Below, piece by piece: positions 1-8,439 of a DNA stretch of 64,000 bases. This DNA is from Blastocatellia bacterium. Lineage in GTDB: Bacteria; Acidobacteriota; Blastocatellia; Pyrinomonadales; Pyrinomonadaceae. How positions within the stretch are numbered: the first letter of the stretch is position 1; each line of letters starts with the position of its first letter. The DNA lies in NCBI GenBank assembly GCA_003168335.1, contig PMSM01000005.1, positions 124,001 through 188,000 on the forward strand, in the 5' to 3' direction. The position numbers were made by a program, and so were the translations under genes. The notes below the pieces were generated by a model. It had not been told where the DNA came from. It worked only from the letters and a program-made list of their open reading frames with translations, and searched no databases.

Positions 1-61
1 TAGCGATCTGGAAAGCGCCTTTGTTTTGAGAATTCCTGCGCTCCTCAGTCAAGCTATTGCC

Positions 62-180
62 GGGAGCGCGGACGTCCCGTCCGCACAGCGTGCGCAGCAC
101 GCTAAATCCCTCTTTTGCGGTGAAATTCAGCAACGCTTTTCGCGCTTCGCGCTCAGTGCGGACGGGACGTCCGCGCTCCC
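62..180. repeat. Palindromic repeat, family A copy 1
   Basis: A perfect 25-nt inverted repeat (62-86 against 156-180) encloses a roughly 70-nt interior with smaller hairpins such as GCGTGCGCAGCACGC. The same arms and a similar interior recur at 50662-50778, an opposite-orientation copy is at 20303-20408, and a half arm is at 63478-63493. Positions 1-309 contain no convincing gene: the reading frame over this stretch runs through the repeat. Confidence 0.85.
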
Positions 181-309
181 AGGAATAAGGAGCCTCCTTT
201 TGGAAGTTGAGTCGGCGCCGAAGAAAGTTTTCACTCGAATTCAAGCCCGACCAATGGTATTGTATCCGGCCATTCGCATTACTCAGTTCACGGAGAGTCG
301 AGTTCATTC

Positions 310-870
310 ATGGCCGATGAAATGCCCGAATCCAAAGCGGGATTCAGGACCGTCCTGATCTTTTCGATGTTGTTCGCGGTGTTGGGCGCGGTCGTAGTCT
401 TCGCTTACTTCGTCACCTTCCGGCGTCCCGTGACCACGGTGATTCTGATCCGCCACGCCGAGAAGGTCATCGATCCAAACAACTCTGACCCCGATCTAAG
501 TCCGGCGGGACAGGCGCGGGCGCAGGAGTTGGTGCGCATGTTCGGCGCTGCGGGCATCAATGCGATCTATGCCACCCAGTACAAACGCACACAGGAAACG
601 GTGAAGCCTCTGGCCGACAAGTTAGGTCTGCCGGTAAATCAAGTCAACTCGAAGAACACAACGGACCTTTTGGCCCAGATTGGTTCGCAGCACTCGGGCC
701 AGGTCATATTTGTGGCGGGCCACAACAACAGCGTGCCGGAAATAATCGCCGCACTGGGAGGCCCAACCTTTCCGATTATTCCTGAAACTGAGTACGACAA
801 TCTTTACATCGTGACAGTGTATCGAACCGGGAAAGCCAAAGTAGTGAAATTGAAATACGGCGCTCCGTAG
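310..870 (+). CDS. Membrane-anchored histidine phosphatase (SixA/phosphoglycerate mutase-like)
   Basis: This is a histidine phosphatase superfamily protein of 186 residues. One transmembrane helix (about residues 13-35) precedes the catalytic domain. The phosphohistidine motif RHAEK is at 48-52, Arg93 lies in YKRTQET, and the second catalytic histidine is His138 in AGHNNS. The short domain resembles SixA-type phosphatases rather than glycolytic mutases, and the substrate cannot be read from sequence. With a single N-terminal helix the domain probably faces either the periplasm or the cytoplasm-membrane interface. The ATG at 310 is the only start that keeps the anchor intact. Its stop codon lies at the edge of a palindromic repeat. 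Confidence 0.85.
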   Translation: MADEMPESKAGFRTVLIFSMLFAVLGAVVVFAYFVTFRRPVTTVILIRHAEKVIDPNNSDPDLSPAGQARAQELVRMFGAAGINAIYATQYKRTQETVKPLADKLGLPVNQVNSKNTTDLLAQIGSQHSGQVIFVAGHNNSVPEIIAALGGPTFPIIPETEYDNLYIVTVYRTGKAKVVKLKYGAP

Positions 871-1016
871 CGCAATGTTTATAGTTAGCGTCAATTCTGA
901 TTCTTATCAGCTCTGTCGGAGCGAAATGTTCGCTGGGGTTCGTCTGAATTTCGCTCCGGAGCTTACGAAGCTCTAACGCGCAACGGTCTATAAACATTTC
1001 GTCCCTACGGGACTGT
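860..1016. repeat. Composite palindromic repeat (ATGTTTATAG family)
   Basis: The outer inverted repeat ATGTTTATAG (875-884) pairs with CTATAAACAT (988-997). Inside it, GGAGCGAAATGTTCG and GAATTTCGCTCC form a nested hairpin, and GTCCCTACGGGAC follows near 1002-1014. It fills the gap between the phosphatase and amidase genes, and its left edge overlaps the phosphatase stop codon. Confidence 0.65.
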
Positions 1017-1061
1017 ACGAGCAGGGCTCACGCTTACCGATGAAACCAACTTGAGGATTCT

Positions 1062-2885
1062 ATGAAGAAACCAGGACGCAAGACTCAAAAACACTCCGGC
1101 ATCGACCGCCGCGCCTTCGTCAAACTTCTACCCGCAGCCGGCGCCGCCGGTCTGGCCATCTCGGGCTTACCGTTGCAAGCGCTCGCCCAGACGCCAACCC
1201 CAACGCCTTCGCCGCGGCCGTCACCGACACCCGGGCGCATCACCAAAGACATGATGCACAACGCCGAAAAAGTTATCGGGATCGAGTTGACCGATAAACA
1301 GGAAGACATGGCTTTGCCCGGCGTCAATCGTTCCCTGGACAGCTATGAAGTGGTACGCAAGATGGATGTGCCGCTTGATACTGAGCCGGCAATCGTCTTT
1401 CATCCTGCGCTGCCTGGGTTCCACATCAAGCGGGCCGGCGCGAAAACCAAATTCAAGTTTGGCAAGCACGAACCGGCGCAGTTCAAGTCAGTCGATGACC
1501 TCGCCTTTGCGACCGTGCCGCAACTGGCTGAACTAATTCGCACCAGGAAAGTGTCGTCCGTTGAACTAACAAAGATGTACCTCGGCCGGCTGAAGCGTTA
1601 CGGGCCGAAACTTCTTTGCATAGTCACGCTCACCGAAGAGTTGGCGATGAAGCAGGCTCAGGACGCGGACAGCGATCTTAAGGGCGGCAGGTATCATGGC
1701 CCTCTGCACGGCATTCCCTGGGGTGCGAAAGATCTGTTTGCGACGAAGGGAATCAAGACTACCTGGGGCGCTGAGCCCTATCGCGATCAAGTAATCGATT
1801 ACGACGCGACCGTGGTCCAGCGTCTGCGCGCCGCCGGCGCCGTGCTGGTCGCAAAGCTTTCCATGGGCGCGCTGGCACAAGGACCAAAGTGGTTCGGCGG
1901 CGTGACGCGCAATCCGTGGGCACCCGATGAAGATCGGCAGGGCTCGAGCGGATCATCAGCCGGCCCGGCCTCGGCGACCTCTGCCGGCCTGGTTGGATTT
2001 GCTATCGGCACTGAGACACTTGGTTCGATCATGTCGCCATCATCGACGTGCGGCGTGACTGGTTTGCGGCCGACATATGGCCGCGTCAGTCGTTATGGCG
2101 CGATGGGATTGAGTTGGACGATGGACAAGATCGGGCCCATCGGTCGCGGCGTCGAAGATTGCGCCGCCGTGCTGGATGCGATCTATGGTCCCGATGATCG
2201 TGACATCACGGTCGGCACGGCGCCTTTCAACTGGTCGTCCGAGGTTCCGCTCAGCAGCTTGCGCGTTGGTTATTTGAAGACTGAATTCGACGGCGCAGGT
2301 TTCCAGCCGCCGCAGAACGATCAACAGCGGCAGCTGATGGAACAAAGGCGCACGATGTACCAGGAGGCTTTGACTGCGCTCGAAAAGGCAGGCGTGAAAA
2401 TGACTCCGGTCGAATTGCCCAAGTTTCCCACGCAAAACATCCGCTACATCCTGACTGCCGAAGCGGCCACTGCGTTTGACGACATCACCCGCGACGGACG
2501 AGTCAATCAGCTTTCCGGACAAGACCCGGGTGACTGGCCAAATACGTTTCGCACTTCGCGATTCATTCCGGCGGTTGAGTATCTGCGAGCGCAACGCGCG
2601 CGGGTGCTGTTGATGCGCGAGATGGACAAGTTCATGTCGCAGTGGGACGTGTTCGTCTCGCCCGCGCCCAACAGCGCGAGCCTAACCATCACGAATCTGA
2701 CCGGGCATCCGGCAGTCTGTGTTCCCTGTGGATTTCTTAACAGCCCGCCACAGACAAACATGCTGCCGCGGGCAATCATGTTCACGGGCGGCTTGTACGA
2801 CGAAGCCTCGCCGCTGCGCGTGGCTTTGGCTTTCGAACAAGCCACGAAGTGGCACACGATGCATCCGAGAGTTGATTGGGCTTGA
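1062..2885 (+). CDS. Tat-exported amidase signature family hydrolase
   Basis: An amidase-signature (AS) family enzyme of 607 residues that hydrolyses a carboxamide or related bond; the substrate is unknown. The N-terminus is a twin-arginine signal (DRRAFVKLL at about 15-23, hydrophobic stretch to ALAQ at about 43) followed by a Thr/Pro/Ser linker at 44-58. The AS domain runs from about 150 to the end. The Ser-cisSer-Lys triad is visible: Lys223 in WGAKDLFA, Ser295/296 in QGSSGSSAG and nucleophile Ser322 in TETLGSIMSP. The glycine pair of the usual DIGGS motif is changed to TLGS. Export through Tat implies a folded periplasmic or extracellular enzyme, so it is not the GatA subunit even though gatB is at 62 kb. 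Confidence 0.9.
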   Translation: MKKPGRKTQKHSGIDRRAFVKLLPAAGAAGLAISGLPLQALAQTPTPTPSPRPSPTPGRITKDMMHNAEKVIGIELTDKQEDMALPGVNRSLDSYEVVRKMDVPLDTEPAIVFHPALPGFHIKRAGAKTKFKFGKHEPAQFKSVDDLAFATVPQLAELIRTRKVSSVELTKMYLGRLKRYGPKLLCIVTLTEELAMKQAQDADSDLKGGRYHGPLHGIPWGAKDLFATKGIKTTWGAEPYRDQVIDYDATVVQRLRAAGAVLVAKLSMGALAQGPKWFGGVTRNPWAPDEDRQGSSGSSAGPASATSAGLVGFAIGTETLGSIMSPSSTCGVTGLRPTYGRVSRYGAMGLSWTMDKIGPIGRGVEDCAAVLDAIYGPDDRDITVGTAPFNWSSEVPLSSLRVGYLKTEFDGAGFQPPQNDQQRQLMEQRRTMYQEALTALEKAGVKMTPVELPKFPTQNIRYILTAEAATAFDDITRDGRVNQLSGQDPGDWPNTFRTSRFIPAVEYLRAQRARVLLMREMDKFMSQWDVFVSPAPNSASLTITNLTGHPAVCVPCGFLNSPPQTNMLPRAIMFTGGLYDEASPLRVALAFEQATKWHTMHPRVDWA

Positions 2886-2891
2886 GTCGAG

Positions 2892-2985
2892 CAGCCTGAA
2901 GGGCTGGCAGATAGTAGCCGGTGGTCGAAGCGAAGCGTAGACCACCGGAGACGGATGAAAAGTGATTTGCACCCTGAAGGGGTGC
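2892..2985. repeat. REP-like hairpins upstream of the RAYT transposase
   Basis: Three hairpins lie in a row: CAGCC/GGCTG (2892-2906), CCGGTGGTC/GACCACCGG (2918-2926 and 2940-2948) and GCACCC/GGGTGC around a TGAA loop (2969-2985). The second and third recur in similar form after the transposase gene, so these look like the target or substrate hairpins of the enzyme. Confidence 0.7.
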
Positions 2986-3003
2986 GAGAAATGGAAAACT
3001 CCC

Positions 3004-3447
3004 ATGGGTTCTACTTTCTTCAGTCTGCATTACCACATTGTTTTCTCGACCAAGGAGCGAAGACCTCTCATCCGTGCTGAATGGAGACCTCGATTGCATT
3101 CTTACCTGGGTGGAATCATCAGCGGAATGAACGGCGTCGCGGAGATTGTCGGGGGTGTTGAAGACCACGTGCACTTGCTGGCGAGTCTTCGTCCTGTGCA
3201 TCGCATCGCCGATGTATTACGTGACCTAAAGAAGGACTCAACCAACTGGGTGAAGGAGAATTGTGAGCAACGCTTTAGCTGGCAGGAAGGATACGCTGCC
3301 TTCACAGTGAGTCCTTCGGCCACCGATGCTGTGCGCGACTACATCGCGAGCCAGGAAACGCACCATCGTAAGAATTCCTTCGTTGATGAGTTGAAGGAAT
3401 TGCTTGCGAAGGCCGGCGTGGAGTATGAGGAAAAATATCTTTTGTGA
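3004..3447 (+). CDS. REP-associated tyrosine transposase (IS200-like Y1 family)
   Basis: A single-strand DNA transposase of the Y1/HUH family, 147 residues from the ATG at 3004. The HUH metal-binding pair is His55-Val-His57 in DHVHLLASL, and the nucleophile candidate is Tyr113 in VRDYIASQETHH. The YHIVFST motif at 10-16 is typical of the N-terminal strand. Upstream in-frame codons are encoded by the flanking hairpin, so the ATG at 3004 is preferred. The gene stands alone between REP-like hairpins, with no IS605 TnpB and no terminal inverted repeats. This is the arrangement of RAYTs, which are domesticated and thought to spread REP sequences. The enzyme appears intact. Confidence 0.9.
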   Translation: MGSTFFSLHYHIVFSTKERRPLIRAEWRPRLHSYLGGIISGMNGVAEIVGGVEDHVHLLASLRPVHRIADVLRDLKKDSTNWVKENCEQRFSWQEGYAAFTVSPSATDAVRDYIASQETHHRKNSFVDELKELLAKAGVEYEEKYLL

Positions 3448-3460
3448 GGCCGGTGTTCTG

Positions 3461-3555
3461 GCACCCCTCCGGGGTGCCGGCCACCTCCCGCTGGCTACCG
3501 GAGGTCTTCGCTGCGCTGCGACCTCCGGCTACTTTCTCGCAACCCTCCGGGTTGC
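3461..3555. repeat. REP-like hairpins downstream of the RAYT transposase
   Basis: The hairpins are GCACCCC/GGGGTGC (3461-3477), CCGGAGGTC/GACCTCCGG (3498-3506 and 3520-3528) and GCAACCC/GGGTTGC (3539-3555). They mirror the pattern upstream of the transposase in near-inverse order. Confidence 0.7.
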
Positions 3556-3600
3556 AAAATGCAATCGCAATGCCGAGAATCGGATTAGAATTTCACCATT

Positions 3601-4620
3601 ATGAGGTCAAAGAACAACGGCAGTCTTCATACTCCAATGCTCGCCTTAGGTTTGTTCCTGCTGGCCGTCCTCGGTTGCCGATCAATAACCCAAAAGGCCC
3701 CGTCCTGGACTAAAGCGAAGGTACTTTCCGACAACGAAGATCATCCCTCAAAAATAATCTGCGATGGCCAATCCGTTTTCTACGTAACCGGCGGCACGGT
3801 GGCCAGCCAGCACGAAGGCACGAACAACATCAAACGGATCTCGCTCAAAGACGGCAGCGTTTCGGTGATCGTCAAAGGCGGCGACCGCATTCCGGACGCA
3901 GCGCTGGCGGTCGATGCCAGGTTTCTCTACTGGTCCGACGGCGGAAACATCATGAGAGTGGCCAAAGACGCAGGGGACGGCGGAGAGAGCGAAAAGATTA
4001 TCGCCGGCGCGCCCAAGCCCGACGAGATGGTCCTGGATGACGAAAACATTTACTGGCTAATCTGGGGTGGCGAGGGCTCGCCCCCACAGCCCGTCATGTT
4101 CGCGCCAAAGAAGGGCGGGGAAGCGAGAAAACTTACTCCTGCATACGCCGGGACTAGCGGAATTTCCATTGACCATGACTTCGTTTACTGGATGACGGGC
4201 GACGGGATCAAAAGGATCGCCAAGGCCGGTGGTGACGTGACTGAGGTCTACCACAATTCATCTAAGTCGCCGAGTCTGGGACTGATGCAGGACGCGGATA
4301 ATTTCTACTTCATGCAAATGAACAGCAATGGACAATCCGCACTGATGAAGCTGGGGAAGAAAAGCGGCGAGGTGACTCAACTCGCCCCTTCGATCAATCA
4401 CACGCTGGACTTCATCATTGATGAAGCGAACGTCTACTATTTCGCCTTCGTGCCCAATACTGGCTCCTTCGGCCCGGATGCTTTGCGAAAAGTGGCGAAA
4501 GGTGGCGGAGAGTCGATAGAACTGGACCAGGGCAATAGCGCCTGGGCCAAGTACCTGTCTGTGGACTCAAAGCAGATTTACTTTACCGATATCTCGAAGG
4601 TTTATGCGCTGGCGAAGTGA
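3601..4620 (+). CDS. Putative lipoprotein with beta-propeller-like repeats
   Basis: A 339-residue predicted lipoprotein. A hydrophobic signal ends in the lipobox LAVLGC, so Cys26 would be lipidated. The mature part contains repeated units of the type xxFLYWSDGGNIMRVAKDAG, seen about every 45-50 residues (IYWLIWGG, FVYWMTGDGIKRIAKAGG, VYYFAFVPN, IYFTDISK). This suggests a YncE/DUF5050-like six- or seven-bladed propeller that reads as a surface binding protein. No catalytic motif is visible and the ligand is unknown. The gene begins about 45 bp after the REP-like element and has no clear operon partner. Confidence 0.7.
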   Translation: MRSKNNGSLHTPMLALGLFLLAVLGCRSITQKAPSWTKAKVLSDNEDHPSKIICDGQSVFYVTGGTVASQHEGTNNIKRISLKDGSVSVIVKGGDRIPDAALAVDARFLYWSDGGNIMRVAKDAGDGGESEKIIAGAPKPDEMVLDDENIYWLIWGGEGSPPQPVMFAPKKGGEARKLTPAYAGTSGISIDHDFVYWMTGDGIKRIAKAGGDVTEVYHNSSKSPSLGLMQDADNFYFMQMNSNGQSALMKLGKKSGEVTQLAPSINHTLDFIIDEANVYYFAFVPNTGSFGPDALRKVAKGGGESIELDQGNSAWAKYLSVDSKQIYFTDISKVYALAK

Positions 4621-4629
4621 ATAACGCTC

Positions 4630-4790
4630 AAATGTTGCGGGTGAGGGTGGGCCTTCCAGCGCCGCCTTCAGCGGCTTTCCCGAAAGGTTACTAGACCGGG
4701 CGTTTTACGCCCGGGTGAGGGTGGGCCATGAACCCTTCGGGAAAACCGTCTGCAGACGGTTTAGGGCGGGGAGGGATTCATGCATTCTCA
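4630..4790. repeat. Intergenic palindromes between two convergent genes
   Basis: The sequence GGGTGAGGGTGGGCC occurs twice (near 4640 and 4713) around GGGCGTTTTACGCCC. A perfect 20-bp palindrome centred on CTGCAG lies at 4743-4762. The stretch lies downstream of genes on both strands and could act as a bidirectional termination or mRNA-end hairpin, although no clear U-tract follows. Confidence 0.5.
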
Positions 4791-4828
4791 AACTGCGCCA
4801 CCGAATCCTGGCGTAGGCGTCGTTACCG

Positions 4829-5605
4829 TTATCGGCTCTTGAGCGGATTCCGCATCCTAAGGTTCAGTTCTACCGGCACGACGCGCTTGAAACTGAACGG
4901 GCCCTTCTTGAACTTTCCGAACACATAAACGCGGCCGGTCACCGGCCAGGTGTTCTTCGAATCGCTCCAATCGCCCAGCGCTGCCAGCACGGCGCTGGGC
5001 AAGTAAATGTAAAAGCGAAGCGGCTGGCGCAAAGTCAGCGTTTGTTTGTTTGGGAGATCGAAAGCGTGATGGTATTCGTCGATGTCGACTGACGTGCCAT
5101 TGACGACCATGTCTTCGAACACCAGAAAGTCGACGTGACCACTCTGTTTCACCGGAGAGACGACGATGGGAACTTCGAAGGTTATTCCCAGCGGCGTGAC
5201 GCGCGCGAGTTGCGGCTGTCCCAGCTGGATCAGCGCATCAACATCGGAATCAGGATCTGTTGAGCTTTCGGTTTGGTTGGCGTCGTCATTTCCGCGCTGG
5301 CTTTTGGCGTTACCGGACTTTTCATTTTTCGTTTCGGGTCTCTTTACCTCGACGACCGTGCGTTCGACTTTGTAACCGCGAATCTCTTTTGGGTAGGTGC
5401 GGGCTTGCGGCAGAGCGGTCGGTGCTAGTGCAATAATAAAAAAGCAAACGCCGAAGGCGTTGAATAATTTAGCCCAGGGTAGCACCCTGGGTACACGATT
5501 CTCAGCGGGAATCCTTTCGCTGAAGGCGATTAATAATTCGATCATCTTCGGTCGCGGAACATTCCGGTCGCCTCTGCGGGGCTCAAAGAGTTTCTTCTTA
5601 TCCAA
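4829..5605 (-). CDS. Hypothetical exported protein; 5' end merged with a repeat
   Basis: I do not recognise this protein. The conserved-looking part has a hydrophobic segment (FGVCFFIIALAPTAL, ending LPQA) that resembles a signal peptide, then an acidic low-complexity spacer, then a C-terminal beta-rich domain of about 150 residues. The first roughly 50 codons of the open frame are encoded by palindromic repeat DNA (GGGTAGCACCCTGGGTAC and neighbours at 5475-5660). The true start is therefore uncertain: the ATG at 5605, the ATG at 5545 or the GTG at 5485 are all possible. From the GTG the protein would have 218 residues and a more ordinary signal peptide. Confidence 0.55.
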   Translation of the reverse strand: MDKKKLFEPRRGDRNVPRPKMIELLIAFSERIPAENRVPRVLPWAKLFNAFGVCFFIIALAPTALPQARTYPKEIRGYKVERTVVEVKRPETKNEKSGNAKSQRGNDDANQTESSTDPDSDVDALIQLGQPQLARVTPLGITFEVPIVVSPVKQSGHVDFLVFEDMVVNGTSVDIDEYHHAFDLPNKQTLTLRQPLRFYIYLPSAVLAALGDWSDSKNTWPVTGRVYVFGKFKKGPFSFKRVVPVELNLRMRNPLKSR

Positions 5606-5662
5606 GTTTCCCAGGGTGTCGCGCTTCGTGCTCTACCCCGGGCTGCTCTATTTCACGGTCAC
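5440..5662. repeat. Palindromic repeat overlapping a gene 5' end
   Basis: The elements CCCAGGGTAGCACCCTGGGT (5473-5492) and CCCAGGGTGTCGCGC...CTACCCCGGGCTGC (5610-5646) flank AT-richer spacer DNA containing GCGAAAGGATTCCCGCT-like hairpins. The repeat extends into the start region of the minus-strand gene ending at 4829. Confidence 0.55.
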
Positions 5663-5675
5663 AGCGTGAAGAACA

Positions 5676-7676
5676 TTAACCTTCCGCTTCCGTCTTGATC
5701 AGTTCTTCCAAATCGAGCAGCAGGGCCACGTGGCCATCGAAGAGCTCAGCCGCGCCACAAATGCCGGCCCAGCGCGCGGCGTGCCGGCCCAGGCTCCGCA
5801 CCAAAGTTTCCTGATGACCATTGATGCTGTCGACGACCAGCGCGTATCGATTCCTGCCGTCATTGCCCGCCGGCGCGGCACCGCCGTTATTTGGCGATTG
5901 ACAGACAATCATGGTCGCCGCAAGATCGGGAAGAATATCCTGACCAAGCAGCTTGCTTAGGTGAAAGCGCGGCAAAGACTCGCCTCGCCATTCGACTCGG
6001 CTGTTATCTTCAACCGTCCCGGCGTGAATTACTTCCCGCACATCGCCCTCAACAACCCCGGCCGATTCTATCGCGTAAAGCTGATCACCGGATTGCACGA
6101 CCAGACACTGCACCAGGGCCAGCGTCGCCGGCATGATCATCGCGAAAGTAGTCCCCGCTCCGGGCTCGGTAGCCACCCGCACTTCGCCCCCGGCTTGTTC
6201 CATCGCGCGATCAACTACATCGAGACCGATGCCGCGGCCTGCTAGTTCTGAGAGATCCTGCGCGGTGGAAAAACCAGGGCGGAAGATCAGGCGCAGGCAC
6301 TGATCCGTCGAAAGGTCCGACGAATTGTTTGTGATACCGTGTGCTGATGCCGCGGCCGCGATTCGATCCCAATCGATGCCGCGACCGTCGTCGGTAACAG
6401 TAATGTGAATGCGGCTTCCTTCGTTGAAAGCTGCCAGCTTGACCCTGCCGGTCGGACTCTTACCGGCAGCCTCTCGTTCTGCCGGGCTTTCTATCCCATG
6501 GGTGATCGCGTTACGGATCAGATGCAGCAGTGGATCGGCGATCGTTTCAGCGAGCGACTTGTCGATGCCCACATCGCCGCCGGCGATTTCAAACTCAACT
6601 CCTTTTCCCAGCCGGCGCGCCGCCACGCGCCCGCCGCGCGCGGCTGCCCGTGCGAGTACTTCACCCGCCGGCACCAGGCGGAGCTTGATCAGCCGTTCTT
6701 CAAGTTCGATAAACCGCCGGCGCAGTTGCCTGATGGCACTGTCAAAAGTCGATTTGTTCCCAGGCGCGGCTAATGACCGAAGCGAGCTGGTGGTAAAGCG
6801 AAACAATTCGCTGGCCGCGGAGATCAATTCGTCGAGCTGTCTTAATTCAACGCGAACTGTCTCGCCGGTGTCGGTTGACGCCGCGCGTGAAGGCAAAGCT
6901 TCAGGCGAGACTTTCACGCCGGCAGCGGATGAGGCAATCTTTATCTCGCGGATGTCGATGCGGCCGAGCGCTTCCGCCTGTCGCAAGATGTCACTGGAAA
7001 CCAGTGCAGCGGCATAAAGCAACCTGAAGTTAATTTCGTCGGCTGTTGGGGGCTCACCGGGTCCGGTGGAAATCACTTCACCTCTTTGACCCAAAAGTTT
7101 GGTGAGTTCGCGGAAGTTTTGATCGAAGGTTTCGATCGCGAAACCAGCCGACACAGTGAAGAGCTTTGCTCCTTCGCGAACGGCTTCCCGCGTGTGCTGA
7201 AGATCGTATTCACTCAGCGAGCGGGCAATTTCCGGTGGCAATGCAGCGCGGAGAGTGCCGGCAATGGCTCCTTGCTTTTTGCTCTCTGCGGCCAGCGCGC
7301 TGAGCCGCTTGATAACCGCGGCTGCGCCGGGGTGAGGTTCCGGGACGGGTTCGGATTCCAGAGCGCGCGCGATTGCATCGGCCCCATCTTCGAATGCGTC
7401 GAGCAGTGCATCGGTGATCTCAACACGACCAAGTCGCACGCCGTCGAGTACGCCTTCGAACTCGTGCGCGATTTGGCTCACTAATTCGGGTCCCAGTGAA
7501 CCGGCTGAGCCTTTCAGCGTATGCACGCGGCGAAAAATGCGCGCGGCCAGTTCGCGGCGCTGTCGCCCCTGCGAACGCGCGCTGCGCAATTGCTCAAGAT
7601 CGCGATAAAGCCTTTCGACAATGTCGCGCGCGTCGGCTAGAAACTGGCTCTGCTCATCGGACGTTATGGGGTCCAT
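5676..7676 (-). CDS. CheA-like chemotaxis histidine kinase
   Basis: A 666-residue CheA-type kinase. The domains in order are: Hpt (residues 1-120, phosphoacceptor His52 in VHTLKGSAGS), a linker with a second helical segment (about 150-245), the P3 dimerisation helices (275-345), the HATPase domain (N box LLHLIRNAITHGIE at 383-396, G1 box DDGRGID at 429-435, G2 box GRGIGLDVV at 480-488) and a C-terminal CheW-like P5 domain from about 515. No P2 CheY-docking domain and no receiver domain are present. No cheW, cheY, mcp or methylation genes adjoin it, so a role outside classical flagellar chemotaxis, such as pili or gene control, is possible. All catalytic boxes look intact. Confidence 0.9.
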   Translation of the reverse strand: MDPITSDEQSQFLADARDIVERLYRDLEQLRSARSQGRQRRELAARIFRRVHTLKGSAGSLGPELVSQIAHEFEGVLDGVRLGRVEITDALLDAFEDGADAIARALESEPVPEPHPGAAAVIKRLSALAAESKKQGAIAGTLRAALPPEIARSLSEYDLQHTREAVREGAKLFTVSAGFAIETFDQNFRELTKLLGQRGEVISTGPGEPPTADEINFRLLYAAALVSSDILRQAEALGRIDIREIKIASSAAGVKVSPEALPSRAASTDTGETVRVELRQLDELISAASELFRFTTSSLRSLAAPGNKSTFDSAIRQLRRRFIELEERLIKLRLVPAGEVLARAAARGGRVAARRLGKGVEFEIAGGDVGIDKSLAETIADPLLHLIRNAITHGIESPAEREAAGKSPTGRVKLAAFNEGSRIHITVTDDGRGIDWDRIAAAASAHGITNNSSDLSTDQCLRLIFRPGFSTAQDLSELAGRGIGLDVVDRAMEQAGGEVRVATEPGAGTTFAMIMPATLALVQCLVVQSGDQLYAIESAGVVEGDVREVIHAGTVEDNSRVEWRGESLPRFHLSKLLGQDILPDLAATMIVCQSPNNGGAAPAGNDGRNRYALVVDSINGHQETLVRSLGRHAARWAGICGAAELFDGHVALLLDLEELIKTEAEG

Positions 7677-7781
7677 GTCGAAAGCAGTTTAGCTCAAATG
7701 AGCTGTTTTCGTCGTGAGGTTTTGGGATGATTAGTGTCCTAATGCGTGGCGGTGATTCTGCAAGGGTCGCTTTTGAGGTCA

Positions 7782-7868
7782 GTACCGGGAGCGGTAGCGA
7801 CCGGGTTATTTGTTCTGGCAACTCGACCGTTGCGGGGATTGAGACCCGGTCGCTACCGCTCCCGGTAC
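7782..7868. repeat. Perfect 24-nt inverted repeat (GGGAGCGGTAGCGACC family)
   Basis: The 24-nt arms at 7782-7805 and 7845-7868 are exact reverse complements, separated by a 39-nt loop holding CAACTCGACCGTTG. The repeat lies between nusB and the cheA-like gene, both on the minus strand, so any nusB transcript reading on would form this hairpin. Confidence 0.85.
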
Positions 7869-7889
7869 CGACCGCGTCGCCGGGAAGAC

Positions 7890-8381
7890 TCACTCAGGTT
7901 GGTCAGCTTCAGGCGAATCATCACTCTCGATCTCTTCGCCGTGGAACCCGGTGTCGGGCTCAGGCGATTCCTGATCCAGATCACGCTTGATGGCGTCGAG
8001 GATTCCGTTGATGAACTGGGTCGCTTCGTAAGTCGAGAAGCGGCGAGCGATTTCCAGGGCCTCGTTTATGGTAACGGTGCGCGGTGTGGCTTCCTTCAAA
8101 AACTCGTAAACCGCCAGCCGCAGCACGTTGCGATCGACCAGCGCCATGCGCGTGATCCGCCAGTGCTCAGCGCGCGAACGAATCCGCTCGTCGACTTCTT
8201 CCAGATTCGCCAGGGTGCCCAGCGCGAGACGCGTGGCGAACTCTCGGGCCCCGGGTTCAAGCTCGCCGTCGGCCAATTCAGACCAGAAGGTGCGCGCGAG
8301 TTCATCCCCGCGCGTTCCCGCAACATCAGCCGCAAAGAGCATTTGCAAGGCGCATTCACGCGCCTTACGACGAGAACCCAT
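7890..8381 (-). CDS. nusB: Transcription antitermination factor NusB
   Basis: NusB, 163 residues. It binds boxA RNA with NusE (S10) in the rRNA antitermination complex. The N-terminal MGSRRKARECALQMLFA and the C-terminal INEALEIARRFS and FINGILDAI segments are diagnostic of the all-helical NusB fold. The protein has an acidic C-terminal tail of about 25 residues beyond the usual domain. The start is the ATG at 8381. It follows ribH with a 58-bp gap, and ribH-nusB is a widely conserved order, so the two are probably co-transcribed. The gap carries a small palindromic repeat (GCCGGCATCCTGCCGGC). Confidence 0.95.
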   Translation of the reverse strand: MGSRRKARECALQMLFAADVAGTRGDELARTFWSELADGELEPGAREFATRLALGTLANLEEVDERIRSRAEHWRITRMALVDRNVLRLAVYEFLKEATPRTVTINEALEIARRFSTYEATQFINGILDAIKRDLDQESPEPDTGFHGEEIESDDSPEADQPE

Positions 8382-8439
8382 AAATAGTATTTGAGCGCAG
8401 ACATCCTTGCCTGCGGCGAGCCGGCATCCTGCCGGCGTT

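Noticed and set aside
26-358. An open frame of 110 codons at the window start
   Set aside because: It runs through the family A palindrome, overlaps the phosphatase start and has no recognisable domain.
2040-2594. A 184-codon minus-strand frame within the amidase gene
   Set aside because: The amidase frame has complete catalytic motifs; the antisense frame has none.
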